The notes under the pieces: model-generated | What the model was told of the DNA's origin: nothing | The model's database searches: none | Seen by the model: the letters and a program-made list of their open reading frames with translations, nothing else | Shown here: positions 1-9,232 of the stretch, one piece after another | Layout: each line of letters begins with the position of its first letter | Position numbering within the stretch: position 1 is the first letter of the stretch | DNA from: Rhodobacter maris | GTDB taxonomy: Bacteria > Pseudomonadota > Alphaproteobacteria > Rhodobacterales > Rhodobacteraceae | Length of the DNA stretch: 64,000 bases | Assembly (NCBI RefSeq): GCF_900217815.1 | Contig: NZ_OBMT01000002.1 | Location: forward strand, 124,001 to 188,000 | Reading direction: 5' to 3' | Program-made: the position numbers and the translations under genes

Positions 1-158
1 GCCCGCCCCGGCGCCTCGAAACTCAGCCGTGCCAGATCGTCATGCCGCCCGCAGAGCCCCGCGTTGATCCGCTTCGTTGGCGGCCCCAGCACGTCGATGA
101 TGTCGCCAAAGGGGGCAAAAGCCTCCTTCGTGAGCGCCTCGATCCGGATCTCCTGCAT
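1..158 (-). CDS. allA: Ureidoglycolate lyase, N-terminal part (cut by window edge)
   Basis: The minus-strand frame starts at ATG 158 after an AAGG-type ribosome binding site and runs off the window at position 1, giving about 52 residues. The start MQEIRIEALTKEAFAPFGD matches the conserved beginning of the AllA family, which releases urea from ureidoglycolate to give glyoxylate in the last step of uric acid breakdown. Divergence from the urate oxidase gene puuD, 139 bp away, supports a purine-degradation locus. The catalytic part is not visible, so the call rests on the N-terminus and the neighbour. Confidence 0.75.
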   Translation of the reverse strand, partial: MQEIRIEALTKEAFAPFGDIIDVLGPPTKRINAGLCGRHDDLARLSFEAPGR

Positions 159-297
159 GCCCGCTGCCTTTCCCCTGCGCCTCTCCGCCCAGAAAAGGCG
201 CAAGATCAGGCAGATGCAAGACGTTTGTGCAACCGGCGCAATTTTGCGCTGGAGGCCGTGGCGCCGCGCCGGTAGCGTCATCGCAAAGGAGATCACC

Positions 298-1545
298 ATG
301 CTCGACACCGCCCTTTTGTGGGACTGGGCGTCCTTCGCGATGCGCTGGCTGCACATCATCACCGTCATCGCCTGGATCGGCTCGTCCTTCTACTTCATCG
401 CCCTCGATCTGGGGTTGCGGAAGGTGCCGCATCTGCCGCCGGGCGCGGCGGGCGAGGAATGGCAGGTGCATGGCGGCGGCTTCTACCACATCCAGAAATA
501 TCTCGTCGCACCCGAACGCATGCCCGAGCATCTGACCTGGTTCAAATGGGAGAGCTACGCCACCTGGCTTTCGGGCGCGGCGATGCTGATCCTCGTTTAC
601 TGGCACCGGGCGGATCTGTTCCTGATCGACCCGGCCAAGGTCGATCTCGCGCCTTGGCAGGGCATGGCGATCTCGGCGGGCTCGCTCACCATCGGCTGGA
701 TCGTCTATGACCTCGCCTGCCGCTCGAAGCTCGGCCATTACCCCATGGCCTTCATGGGGCTTTTGCTGCTGGCGCTGATGGCGATGGCCTGGGGCTATAC
801 GCAGGTCTTCACCGACCGCGCCGCCTTTCTGCATCTGGGCGCCTATACCGCGACGATCATGACGGCGAATGTGTTCCTCGTGATCATCCCGAACCAGAAG
901 ATCGTGGTGGCGGATCTCAAGGCGGGCCGCAAGCCCGACCCCGAATATGGCCGGATCGCGAAGCTGCGCTCGATGCATAACAACTACCTCACCCTGCCGG
1001 TGATCTTCTTCATGGCGTCGAACCACTATCCGCTCTCTTTTGCCGGTCCTTACAACTGGGGGATTGCGACGCTCGTCTTCCTGATGGGGATCACGATCCG
1101 GCACTGGTTCAACACCCGTCATGCGCGCAAGGGAGCGCCCTACTGGACGATCCCGGCAACGATCCTGCTGTTTCTCGCCTGTGTCTGGCTCTCGACCTTC
1201 CGCGACCCGGTGCCGGAGGACGAGGCCGCCGCCCTGCCGCTCTCGCCCACGGCGCAGCGCTTCGCACAGGCGCCGGGGTTCGAGGAGGTGGCCGAGATCG
1301 TCACCGCCAATTGTGCCATGTGCCACGCCCCCGAGCCCGGCTGGGAGGGCTTTGCCACCGCGCCGCGCGGGCTTTGGCTCGACACGCCCGAGGCGGTCGC
1401 GCGTGCGGCCGAGCAGGTTTACATCTTCGCCGGTCTCACCGATGCGATGCCGCCCGGCGCCGCGAATGTCATGGAGCCCGAGGCGCGCGCCGCGATCCGG
1501 AACTGGTTCCGCGCCGCCGAACACCCGGCGCTGGCGCAGAACTGA
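298..1545 (+). CDS. puuD: Membrane-bound urate oxidase/hydroxylase with C-terminal cytochrome c domain
   Basis: This 415-residue protein oxidises uric acid to 5-hydroxyisourate and passes the electrons to its own cytochrome c domain instead of making peroxide. The first 310 residues or so hold about eight hydrophobic segments typical of the urate oxidase N-terminal (DUF989) domain. A heme motif CAMCH lies at about residues 339-343. The ATG at 298 is chosen because it follows the site AAAGGAG and matches the family start; the open frame extends upstream without homology. It is divergent from allA and ends 6 bp before the convergent cobB stop. Confidence 0.93.
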   Translation: MLDTALLWDWASFAMRWLHIITVIAWIGSSFYFIALDLGLRKVPHLPPGAAGEEWQVHGGGFYHIQKYLVAPERMPEHLTWFKWESYATWLSGAAMLILVYWHRADLFLIDPAKVDLAPWQGMAISAGSLTIGWIVYDLACRSKLGHYPMAFMGLLLLALMAMAWGYTQVFTDRAAFLHLGAYTATIMTANVFLVIIPNQKIVVADLKAGRKPDPEYGRIAKLRSMHNNYLTLPVIFFMASNHYPLSFAGPYNWGIATLVFLMGITIRHWFNTRHARKGAPYWTIPATILLFLACVWLSTFRDPVPEDEAAALPLSPTAQRFAQAPGFEEVAEIVTANCAMCHAPEPGWEGFATAPRGLWLDTPEAVARAAEQVYIFAGLTDAMPPGAANVMEPEARAAIRNWFRAAEHPALAQN

Positions 1546-1551
1546 AGCGCC

Positions 1552-2871
1552 CTAATCCGCGATCAGGTGAAAGAAGCTGCCGCTCACCAAGCCTCGGACG
1601 GAGCCGGTTTCGGCAACGACCCGCCCGCCCGCATCGCGTACTTCCGCCAAAGGCGCATCGGGTTGGGCGAGGATTGTCGAATAATGGAACTCGTGCCCCC
1701 AGAGCACCGCGCCCGGTGCCTGCCCGGGCATTGGCGCGCAAAGGCTGGCCCGGCGGTAGCCCAGATGCAACCGCCGCTTCTCGTAGCTCGTGACCAGCCC
1801 TAAAAGCCCCGCCATCGGATGCGAGATCCCCTCGGCATCGACAAGCGCCGTGCCAAGGACCATATAGCCGCCGCATTCGCCATGCACCGGCTTTTGGGCG
1901 GCAAAGGCCCGCAGCCCCTCAAGGAAGGTTGTCGCCGCGGCCAAGCGCCCGGCATGCAACTCGGGGTAACCGCCCGGAAGCCAGACGAGATCTGCCGAAG
2001 CGTCTGGTGCCTCATCGGCGAGCGGTGAAAACGGCACGATCTCCGCCCCGGCCCGGCGCCAGCCCGCCAGCATATGCGGATAAGCAAAGGAAAAGGCGGC
2101 ATCACGAGCCAACGCGATGCGCTGCGCGGGCGGGCACGGCCAGGCGCCCTCCTCCGGCGCGGGGCCCGAGGTGGCGGCAGAAAGCAGCGCGTCAAGATCA
2201 ACGTGTTCGGCCACAAAGGCCCCCAGCCGGTCGAGCGTGGCGGCAAGCCCTGCCTGCTCCTCGGCCTGCACAAGACCCAGATGCCGCTCGGGCAGCGCCA
2301 GATCGGCCCGCCGCGGCAGCGCGCCGAACACGGCGATGCCGAGGCGTTCCATCTCGGCGCGGATCATCGCCTCGTGGCGCGGGCTCGCCACATTGTTCAA
2401 AATCACTCCGGCCATCGCGGGCGCCTCGGGGTGATGGGCGAACCCGAGCGCGGTGGCGGCAGCGGATTGCCCCTGCCCCTTCACGTCGAGCGCGAGCACC
2501 ACCGGCCAGCCAAAGCGCCGCGCGATCTCGGCACTCGCGCCGCGCCCCGCGCGCCCCGGATCGGAAGGGCCATCGTAAAGCCCCATCGCGCCTTCGAAAA
2601 GGACAAGATCGGCGCCCCGCGCTGCGCCCGCAAGCGCGCCCAGAAGCCCCGCATCCATCGCCCAGCCGTCAAGGTTGAAACTCGCGCGCCCCGCGGCTGC
2701 GGCATGAAAGGCGGGATCGATGTAATCGGGCCCGTTCTTGAACGGCTGCACCGCCAGCCCCCGGGCGCGGAAGGCGCTCAGAAGCCCGAGCGTCAGCGTG
2801 GTCTTGCCCGCGCCGGAGGCGGGGGCGGCGATGGCGAGGCCCTTGGGCCAGGGGGGGGCGGCTGCGGTCAT
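1552..2871 (-). CDS. cobB: Hydrogenobyrinic acid a,c-diamide synthase (glutamine-dependent)
   Basis: CobB amidates the a and c side chains of hydrogenobyrinic acid using ATP and glutamine, just before cobalt insertion in the aerobic pathway. The 439-residue protein has the usual length. It shows an N-terminal P-loop (APASGAGKTT, about residues 12-21) and a C-terminal class I glutamine amidotransferase domain with GGYPELHA and the nucleophile motif HGECGGYMVLG. It is the last gene of the minus-strand cob operon and starts 7 bp after the cobZ stop. The start chosen gives MTAAAPPWPKGLAIAAP; upstream in-frame sequence belongs to cobZ. Confidence 0.93.
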   Translation of the reverse strand: MTAAAPPWPKGLAIAAPASGAGKTTLTLGLLSAFRARGLAVQPFKNGPDYIDPAFHAAAAGRASFNLDGWAMDAGLLGALAGAARGADLVLFEGAMGLYDGPSDPGRAGRGASAEIARRFGWPVVLALDVKGQGQSAAATALGFAHHPEAPAMAGVILNNVASPRHEAMIRAEMERLGIAVFGALPRRADLALPERHLGLVQAEEQAGLAATLDRLGAFVAEHVDLDALLSAATSGPAPEEGAWPCPPAQRIALARDAAFSFAYPHMLAGWRRAGAEIVPFSPLADEAPDASADLVWLPGGYPELHAGRLAAATTFLEGLRAFAAQKPVHGECGGYMVLGTALVDAEGISHPMAGLLGLVTSYEKRRLHLGYRRASLCAPMPGQAPGAVLWGHEFHYSTILAQPDAPLAEVRDAGGRVVAETGSVRGLVSGSFFHLIAD

Positions 2872-2878
2872 GTCGGGC

Positions 2879-5305
2879 TCATGCCGGGGGGCGGCGGCGC
2901 TTGTCAAGAAGCCGCGCCTCCTCGGCCGCGTGGCGGATGAGCGAGAGCGTGCGGAAGGCGCCATGCGCAAGCTTGCCGAAGGGGAGGAGGAGCGCGAAGC
3001 CCGCAACCGCGCCCAGATGGAGCAGCAGCGCAAGCCCCATCAGCGGCGTCTCCCGCAGCGCAAGAAGCGCGAGCCCGGTGCCCGCGAGCGTGGCAAGCTG
3101 CACCCGTGCGAACCGGTCGATCCGCGCCAGCTTGGCGCTTTTGGGCAGCACGATCGCGCGCCCACCGCGGGTGAAAAGCAAAAGCCCCGCAAGCATCGAA
3201 AGGCCCCCCAGCGTGCCCAGCAGAACCGGCGCGCTGAGCACCGGATAGGGCGCGGGATGGCCCGCGAGATGGGCGAAAAACCCGGCCACGGTGGCAAGAA
3301 AGGTGAGCAGAAAGCCCCCGGCGAGCAGGTGATGCGCATGCCGCCGCCCCTGCCCCAACGCGCCGTCGCGATCCTCGCAATCGCCAAGGTTGCGCAGGCT
3401 CAGCGCATCGGCAAGCCCGCGGCGCAGGGCGGAAAGCGTGACCGGCGCGCCGGGGCCGCGGCTCGCCCGCCAGTAGCGCGCGAGCCGGAACGCGAGCACG
3501 AGAAGGGCAAAGCCGAACACCCCCCCCGCACCTCCCGCCATGAGCGGATGCGGCAGCACGGCATAAAAGGCGCCCGGCCCCGTCTGCGCGCCGAAGAGCA
3601 CGGCCCACGGCAAACAGATCAGCGCTGCCAGCGGCAGCCCGATGAGACAGGCGAAAAAGAGCCAGATCGCCCCCCGCCCCTCGCCCCGATACTCTGCCAC
3701 CCGCGCCGCAGCGAGCGTGGCGGGGAGGTTCACCGAAAGCGCATGCGGCGGCGCATATTGGCAGTCATGGAGGCAGGAACGGCAATCGTGGCACAGATGC
3801 GCGAGATGGCGCAGATCGCCCGGCGTGAGGGCGGGGCGGCGGCCTGCCGCCGGGAAGACGGCGCAAAGCCCGGTGCAGAAGCCGCAGGTATTGCATATGT
3901 TGAGCGCGCGCGCCGCGCTCTGCGGTGTGGCCTCCACGCAGGGCACGGTTTCGCTGCGCAGCATTGCAGGCGCAGCATCGCCGGGACCGACCGTTTGCGC
4001 TGCCGCCTGCCCGGCGATGCGCCCGAACACCGCGGCAATCGCCAGCCCTGCGCCGGACAGGTATCCCTCCCCCAGCACCGCCCCGCAAACCGCCGTCCCG
4101 GCCGCAAAAAAGCGTGGCGCAACACCAGATTCCTGTAACTGCACCCGTGCCTGGGCATCGATGGCGAGCCCGTGTCGGCTGAAGCCGAGCCCCGGCACGA
4201 TCGGAATCGCGTGGAAAGGCGGTGTCAGATCCGGTGCCACGCTGCGCGGTGGATCGAAGGGGGTCGTAAGCGTTGTGGTGAGACCGGCAGGGTCGATGCC
4301 GCATTCCTCTGCCAGCAGCCGCGCGCTCGTGGCACGGATCGGCGCCAGGAGCAGCGGCGGCAGGGCGCGCGCAGCCTCGGCTCCCAGCACGATCCAGCCG
4401 CGCGGATCCGTGCGCGCGCGAAGCGCCCGCGCCGCCACCGAATGCCGCGCCGGGCTGGTTACCGCCGCCTCATCGTAAAACCGCTGCCCGTCGGCGCCGA
4501 GCACAAGGCCCAGATGCATCCCGTCCACCCGGCTCACGATCCCGGCATCGGCCTTCGGCGCGCGGGCATCGACGGCGACAAAATGGCCATCGCCCGGCCG
4601 ACCCGCCGCCCGTGCGCCCGCGCCCAGGGCCCAGAGAACCGGCGCCCCCGCTTGCTCGGGCGTGCCGCGGTTGACAATATGAGGATGGTCCGGAACCGTG
4701 CCGCCCGCGGCAAGCACCACCGCTCCGGCGGCGATCTTGTGCGCGCCCCCCGGCCGCGCGACGACGATCTCGAACGGCCGCGTGGCGGCCGGATCGAGCA
4801 ACGCCGGATCAAGCGCCTCGACGCGCGCTTCGGAGAAGAGTGCAACGCCAAGCGTCCGCGCCCGGCGCAGCAGCGCATTGACCATCGCCTGCCCGCCGCC
4901 GCGCAAAAAGACGGTTCGGCGCGAATAGGGCAGATGACCCTCTGCCCAGGGCTCGAGCCGCACGCCCTGGGCCATCAGCCAGTCGGCAAGATCGGCGGAC
5001 CCTTGGGCCAGCACCGCGGCAAGCCCCGGATCGGCGCCCGCGAGCCGCCCCAGATCCGCGGCGAATTCCGCGACCGGATAGGCATCGCGCTGGACCTCCG
5101 TCTCGGTCGCATGGGCACAGCGGATGTTGCGCCCATGCCGGGCATTGCCGCCAAGCCGGGCCTCGGGCGCGGCATCGAGCAGCACGACCGACGCCCCGGC
5201 CTCCCGTGCCGCGATCGCCGCGCAAAGCCCCGCGAGCCCGGCCCCGATGACCAGCACTCCGGTACTGGCGGGAAGAACGGCAAGGGCGCGGGCGGGCGTC
5301 GTCAT
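2879..5305 (-). CDS. cobZ: CobZ, fused flavoprotein/Fe-S/membrane precorrin-3B synthase
   Basis: In Rhodobacter capsulatus CobZ replaces CobG and makes precorrin-3B with flavin, heme and Fe-S cofactors. This 808-residue protein has an N-terminal FAD domain (VIGAGLAGLCAA near residue 18, similar to TcuA). Two CxxCxxCxxxC clusters follow at about residues 470 and 504 (CNTCGFCTGLC and CHDCRSCLHDC). Residues from about 545 to the end form a multi-helix membrane domain like TcuB. No cobG is seen in the window and the gene sits inside the cob operon, so the CobZ role is favoured over tricarballylate oxidation. The 148 bp between it and cobF hold no gene I can support, and the binding site before its ATG is weak. 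Confidence 0.92.
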   Translation of the reverse strand: MTTPARALAVLPASTGVLVIGAGLAGLCAAIAAREAGASVVLLDAAPEARLGGNARHGRNIRCAHATETEVQRDAYPVAEFAADLGRLAGADPGLAAVLAQGSADLADWLMAQGVRLEPWAEGHLPYSRRTVFLRGGGQAMVNALLRRARTLGVALFSEARVEALDPALLDPAATRPFEIVVARPGGAHKIAAGAVVLAAGGTVPDHPHIVNRGTPEQAGAPVLWALGAGARAAGRPGDGHFVAVDARAPKADAGIVSRVDGMHLGLVLGADGQRFYDEAAVTSPARHSVAARALRARTDPRGWIVLGAEAARALPPLLLAPIRATSARLLAEECGIDPAGLTTTLTTPFDPPRSVAPDLTPPFHAIPIVPGLGFSRHGLAIDAQARVQLQESGVAPRFFAAGTAVCGAVLGEGYLSGAGLAIAAVFGRIAGQAAAQTVGPGDAAPAMLRSETVPCVEATPQSAARALNICNTCGFCTGLCAVFPAAGRRPALTPGDLRHLAHLCHDCRSCLHDCQYAPPHALSVNLPATLAAARVAEYRGEGRGAIWLFFACLIGLPLAALICLPWAVLFGAQTGPGAFYAVLPHPLMAGGAGGVFGFALLVLAFRLARYWRASRGPGAPVTLSALRRGLADALSLRNLGDCEDRDGALGQGRRHAHHLLAGGFLLTFLATVAGFFAHLAGHPAPYPVLSAPVLLGTLGGLSMLAGLLLFTRGGRAIVLPKSAKLARIDRFARVQLATLAGTGLALLALRETPLMGLALLLHLGAVAGFALLLPFGKLAHGAFRTLSLIRHAAEEARLLDKRRRPPA

Positions 5306-5453
5306 GATCCGGTCAGAGTAGCGAAACTGCGCCTGCCCACAAGAGCGGGCGCGGGCATGCGCAAGGCTGAAGCGCGCGGCGGGCGCATCGGCGCGACCGG
5401 GCGCAGCTTCAACGCCGCGCCTGCCCCCGGGGCCCGCAAGCGCAACGGCGGCC

Positions 5454-6212
5454 TCACCGGTTGCGGCGCATCAGATAAATATCCATTACCCAGCCGTGAG
5501 ATGCGCGCAGGGCCGCCCGGGCGGCAAGAATGCGCGGCCCGGTCTCGGCGAGCGGGCCTGCGACCAGCACCTCTTCGGGCATCGCCACACAGCCCCCCCA
5601 CCAGATCGCGATGCCTTCGGGGTCAAGGCTCTGGAAGGCGCAACTGCCGTCGAGCATCACCACCACCGTCTCGGCCCCCGCGGGCCAGCCAGTGTCCCGG
5701 ATCTGCCGCCCGGTGGTGATCACCACCGGCGCGCCGATGTCATTGAGCGGGATCGCATGCGCCGCGCAGAGCGCCTGAATTGCGGTGATGCCCGGGATCA
5801 CTTTCGTCTTCAGCGTGAGCCGGTGTTCGAGCCTTGCCGCGATGCGCAGGGTCGAATCGTAAAGCGAAGGGTCGCCCCAGACAAGCAGCGCGACGCGGCC
5901 CTCGAGTTTGGGACAGTGCGCCGCCATTTCGGCATACCAGGTCTCGGCAATGGCATCGTGCCACTCATCCACCCCGGCGCGATAAGAGGGGTTTTCAGCA
6001 TCGCGCACCGGCAGCGCGAATTCCACCACGTTCACCGAGGCGCGTGTGACATGGCGGGCGCAGATTTCACGCCGGAGCCCCGCAAGATCTGACTTGTCGG
6101 CGCCCTTGAGCGGGATGAGGATCAGATCGGCCGCATTCATCGCCGCAATGGCCTCAAGCGTGATATGGCCCGGATTACCGGTGCCGATGCCGATCAGCGT
6201 GAGTTCGATCAT
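5454..6212 (-). CDS. cobF: Precorrin-6A synthase (deacetylating)
   Basis: CobF methylates C-1 of precorrin-5 and removes the two-carbon acetyl fragment to give precorrin-6A, a step special to the aerobic pathway. The 252-residue protein opens with the tetrapyrrole methylase glycine-rich stretch LIGIGTGNPGH. It also carries the CobF-like segments LLVWGDPSLYDST and VIPGITAIQAL. Its ATG overlaps the cobA stop by four bases (ATGA, 6209-6212), which suggests translational coupling. Confidence 0.93.
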   Translation of the reverse strand: MIELTLIGIGTGNPGHITLEAIAAMNAADLILIPLKGADKSDLAGLRREICARHVTRASVNVVEFALPVRDAENPSYRAGVDEWHDAIAETWYAEMAAHCPKLEGRVALLVWGDPSLYDSTLRIAARLEHRLTLKTKVIPGITAIQALCAAHAIPLNDIGAPVVITTGRQIRDTGWPAGAETVVVMLDGSCAFQSLDPEGIAIWWGGCVAMPEEVLVAGPLAETGPRILAARAALRASHGWVMDIYLMRRNR

Positions 6213-6940
6213 GCGTCCGCCTCCGGGTCGTAAAGCGGGCCGTAGAGGATGAGTGCGGGTTTGTCGCTGCGCGCCTGCGCAAGCGATGCCGCGAGCGTGG
6301 CGACGGTCGCGCGCTGAAAGCTCTGGTCGGAGTGCCCCACCGCCTCGGCCAGAAGCGCGGGCGTTTCGGGCGCAAGGCCATGCGCGATCAGATCCGCGGC
6401 CAGTTTCGGAAAGGTGCGCTTGCCCATGAAAACAATCGTGGTCGCGCCCGGATCGGCCAGCGCCGCCCAGTTCAGCGTCTCGGGCAAATCGCCCGTCACA
6501 TCGGCGCCGGTGACAAATTGCACCCGCCGCGCGGTGAGCCGGCGCGTGAGCGGCAGCCCCGCCGCCGCGGCCGCCGCGCAGGCCGAGGGCACGCCGGGGA
6601 TGATCTCATGGTCAATTCCGGCCGCCGAAAGCGCGACAAGCTCCTCCTCCAGCCGGCCAAAAAGCCCGCTGTCTCCGGATTTGAGCCGCACCACGCGTTG
6701 CCCGGTTTTCGCGTGATCGACCAGAAGCCGGCTCACATGGTCCTGTTTTGGAGAGGGGCGCCCGGCGCGCTTGCCCACGGCAATGAGTTCCGCTCCCTCG
6801 CGCGCATGGCCCAAGATCGGCCCGGCAGAGAGATCGTCAAAGAGCACTACATCGGCTTTCGCGAGCCTATCGGCGGCCTTCAGGGTCAGCAGCTCCGGAT
6901 CGCCGGGACCGGAGGAAACGAAGGAGACGAACCCGCTCAT
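6209..6940 (-). CDS. cobA: Uroporphyrinogen-III C-methyltransferase (SUMT)
   Basis: CobA adds methyl groups at C-2 and C-7 of uroporphyrinogen III to give precorrin-2, the entry to corrinoid synthesis. The 243-residue protein has [13 protein letters not shown] near the N-terminus, [14 protein letters not shown] at about residue 83 and VTFMGK-like VFMGKRTF, all SUMT hallmarks. There is no fused CysG oxidase/chelatase domain, so it is the cobalamin-type monofunctional enzyme. It overlaps cobM and cobF by ATGA junctions, so it is expressed with the late pathway genes. Confidence 0.95.
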   Translation of the reverse strand: MSGFVSFVSSGPGDPELLTLKAADRLAKADVVLFDDLSAGPILGHAREGAELIAVGKRAGRPSPKQDHVSRLLVDHAKTGQRVVRLKSGDSGLFGRLEEELVALSAAGIDHEIIPGVPSACAAAAAAGLPLTRRLTARRVQFVTGADVTGDLPETLNWAALADPGATTIVFMGKRTFPKLAADLIAHGLAPETPALLAEAVGHSDQSFQRATVATLAASLAQARSDKPALILYGPLYDPEADA

Positions 6941-7722
6941 TCCGTGCCCTCCGGGAAGCGCGGATGGGTGCCGAGCGGGCGGTAGCGGCGGTCGTAATCA
7001 CCCGCATAAAGGCGGCTCTCGTCGAACTCTTCCGCGCCGAGCGAGGCGCCCACGAGAATGAGCGCGGTGCGCTCCATCTCCGCACCGATCGCGGGGCGCA
7101 GGCTCCCCAGCGTGGCGCGCACCACCCGTTCATCGGGCCAGCTCGCGCGCCACACCACCGCCACCGGGCAATCGGCGCCATAGAAGGGGGTGAGTTTTTC
7201 GACAACATCTTCGAGCACATGGACCGAAAGATGGATCGCCAGAACCGCTCCCGTCCGGGCGAAATCTTCCAGCGTCTCGGCCGCAGGCATGGCGCTCGCC
7301 CGCCCAGAGGTGCGGGTGAGCACGACCGATTGCGCGACGCCGGGCAGCGTAAGCTCTGCTCCGAGAGTGGCGGCGGCGGCAGCAAAAGAGGGCACACCCG
7401 GCGTCACGTCATAGGGGATGCCAAGCGCGCGCAGCCGGCGGAGTTGTTCGCCCATCGCCGACCAGACAGAAAGGTCGCCCGAATGCAGCCGCGCCACGTC
7501 CTGCCCCGCGGCATGGGCCGCGGCGATTTCGTCGATGATCGCATCGAGGCTCATCGGCGCGGTGTTGACGATTTTCGCGCCGGGAGGGCAATGCGCAAGC
7601 AGCGCTTCGGGCACGAGGCTTCCCGCATAAAGGCAGACCGGCGAAGCGGCAATGAGATCGCGACCCCGCAGCGTGATCAGATCCGCCGCGCCCGGCCCCG
7701 CGCCGATGAAATGCACCGTCAT
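6937..7722 (-). CDS. cobM: Precorrin-4 C11-methyltransferase
   Basis: CobM methylates C-11 of precorrin-4 to give precorrin-5. The 261-residue protein starts [20 protein letters not shown]. It shows YAGSLVP at about residue 32, the [14 protein letters not shown] segment and [15 protein letters not shown], which together separate CobM/CbiF from the other tetrapyrrole methylases. ATGA overlaps join it to cobE upstream and cobA downstream. The length is normal and no key segment is missing. Confidence 0.95.
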   Translation of the reverse strand: MTVHFIGAGPGAADLITLRGRDLIAASPVCLYAGSLVPEALLAHCPPGAKIVNTAPMSLDAIIDEIAAAHAAGQDVARLHSGDLSVWSAMGEQLRRLRALGIPYDVTPGVPSFAAAAATLGAELTLPGVAQSVVLTRTSGRASAMPAAETLEDFARTGAVLAIHLSVHVLEDVVEKLTPFYGADCPVAVVWRASWPDERVVRATLGSLRPAIGAEMERTALILVGASLGAEEFDESRLYAGDYDRRYRPLGTHPRFPEGTE

Positions 7723-8045
7723 TCGCCTTCTCCTTCTGCCACGGCGAGGGCCACCCCGCCGATCACTTCGCGCGCCCGCACCAGCCTTGCCCCCCGCCCC
7801 GCCGCCATGAGCGCCGCCGCCTCCGCCACCGATCCGGTGCCTTTCAGCGCCAGAACACGGGCCGATTGCGTGGGGGTCGCCACCCCCGCCACATCGACGC
7901 CAAGCACCCGATGTCCGGGCAGCGCGGCGGCAAGCTCTTGGGCCTTTTCCGCCGCCGTTGCAAGGGCATCGACCGGCCCCGCCGCCGCCAGCGCCGCGGC
8001 AAAATCCACCGTGCCGCGGCGGAATCCGAGCCCCGCCACCCTCAT
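7719..8045 (-). CDS. cobE: CobE, CbiG C-terminal-like protein
   Basis: This 108-residue protein resembles the C-terminal domain of CbiG, which occurs alone as CobE in aerobic pathways. Visible signs are AGLGFRRGT at the start, the central [15 protein letters not shown] and the C-terminal [20 protein letters not shown]. The exact chemical role of stand-alone CobE is not settled; binding of a pathway intermediate has been proposed for the family. ATG 8045 is preferred over an upstream in-frame ATG at 8060 because it gives a 4-base ATGA overlap with the cobL stop, as elsewhere in the operon. It also overlaps cobM. Confidence 0.88.
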   Translation of the reverse strand: MRVAGLGFRRGTVDFAAALAAAGPVDALATAAEKAQELAAALPGHRVLGVDVAGVATPTQSARVLALKGTGSVAEAAALMAAGRGARLVRAREVIGGVALAVAEGEGE

Positions 8046-9232
8046 CGCGTCACGCTCCATTGCACCTGCGGACGTGAGGCCCCCCAGCCGCGCATCCGCC
8101 CGAGCGGTTCGGCCTCGGCGATCTCGATCCGCATCAGGCTACCGCCGTGGCAGGCATGGAGGCTCGCCAGCAATGCCTCGGTTTCGAGCGTCACGCCATT
8201 TGCGACAAGCCGCGTGCCGGGGGAAAGGATCTCCCAGAGCCGCGCATAAAGCGCTTCCGCGCCGCCACCGCCGACAAAAACGGCATCCGGGAGCGCGAGC
8301 CCCGCGAGCGCGTCGGGCGCAGCCCCCGCAACAAGCTGCATCTGTCCGCCAAGGCCAAAGGCCGCGATATTTTCGGCGATATTGGCGCATCGGTCCGCGC
8401 GCGGCTCGATCGTCAGCGCGCGCCCCCCGGCGAGGCACCACTCGACCGAAACCGAGCCCGAACCGCCGCCAATATCCCACAACAGCGCGCCCGGGCGCGG
8501 CGCCAGCGCGGCCAGCGTCAAGGCCCGAAACGGAGATTTCGTGATCTGCCCGTCATGGGCAAAAAGGCTCTCCGGGCGCCCCGGCACGCGCGAAATGCCC
8601 GCGGATGCCGGAAGATCCGCGCCATCGAGGGCCACCGCGACGAGGACGGAAACATCTTCCAAATCATAGCTTTGCGCCAGAGTGCTGCGCAAACGCTCGG
8701 CCCGGCCGCCAAGATTTTCCGCCACCACCATGCGCAGCGCGCCAAAGCCCTGATCGGTGAGCCAGTGCGCGAGATCGGCCACTGCCGCGCCATCGCGCAG
8801 CGTCACGATGATCTGCGCCCCGCGATAGATTTCGGGGCGCAGCCGCGCGAAAGGCGCGGCATGAAGGCCAAGCGCCCGCACCCGCTCGCCATGCCAGCCG
8901 AGGCGCGCACAGAGGAGTGAAACGACCCCTGCCACCGGGATCGCATGCCAATCATCAGGCGCGAGCACATCGGCGAGCCGCGCCCCGGCGCCACACCAGA
9001 ACGGATCGCCCGAGGCCAGCACCACCACCGGGCGGCCGCGAACTGCCAGCACCGGCCCAATGTCAAAGGGCACGGGCCAGGGGCGGCCCCGTTCGCCCGC
9101 CCCCACCAGCGCCAGATGCCTTGGCCCGCCGAAGATCACCTCTGCGTCTTGCAGCGCTTCACGGCTTGCCAAGGGGAGGCCCGCCGGGCCATCTTCGCCC
9201 AGACCGATGATCGTGAGCCAGGGGTCAGACAT
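8042..9232 (-). CDS. cobL: Precorrin-6B C5,15-methyltransferase, decarboxylating
   Basis: CobL methylates C-5 and C-15 and decarboxylates the acetate side chain at C-12 to give precorrin-8X. The 396-residue protein is the usual CbiE-CbiT fusion: the N-terminal half starts [15 protein letters not shown], and the C-terminal half holds a SAM-binding [13 protein letters not shown] at about residue 245. The start at 9232 has an AGGAGG site eight bases upstream, which lies inside the opposite-strand cobK. The two start codons share the four bases CATG (9230-9233). It heads the cobL-E-M-A-F-Z-B part of the minus-strand operon. Confidence 0.94.
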   Translation of the reverse strand: MSDPWLTIIGLGEDGPAGLPLASREALQDAEVIFGGPRHLALVGAGERGRPWPVPFDIGPVLAVRGRPVVVLASGDPFWCGAGARLADVLAPDDWHAIPVAGVVSLLCARLGWHGERVRALGLHAAPFARLRPEIYRGAQIIVTLRDGAAVADLAHWLTDQGFGALRMVVAENLGGRAERLRSTLAQSYDLEDVSVLVAVALDGADLPASAGISRVPGRPESLFAHDGQITKSPFRALTLAALAPRPGALLWDIGGGSGSVSVEWCLAGGRALTIEPRADRCANIAENIAAFGLGGQMQLVAGAAPDALAGLALPDAVFVGGGGAEALYARLWEILSPGTRLVANGVTLETEALLASLHACHGGSLMRIEIAEAEPLGRMRGWGASRPQVQWSVTR

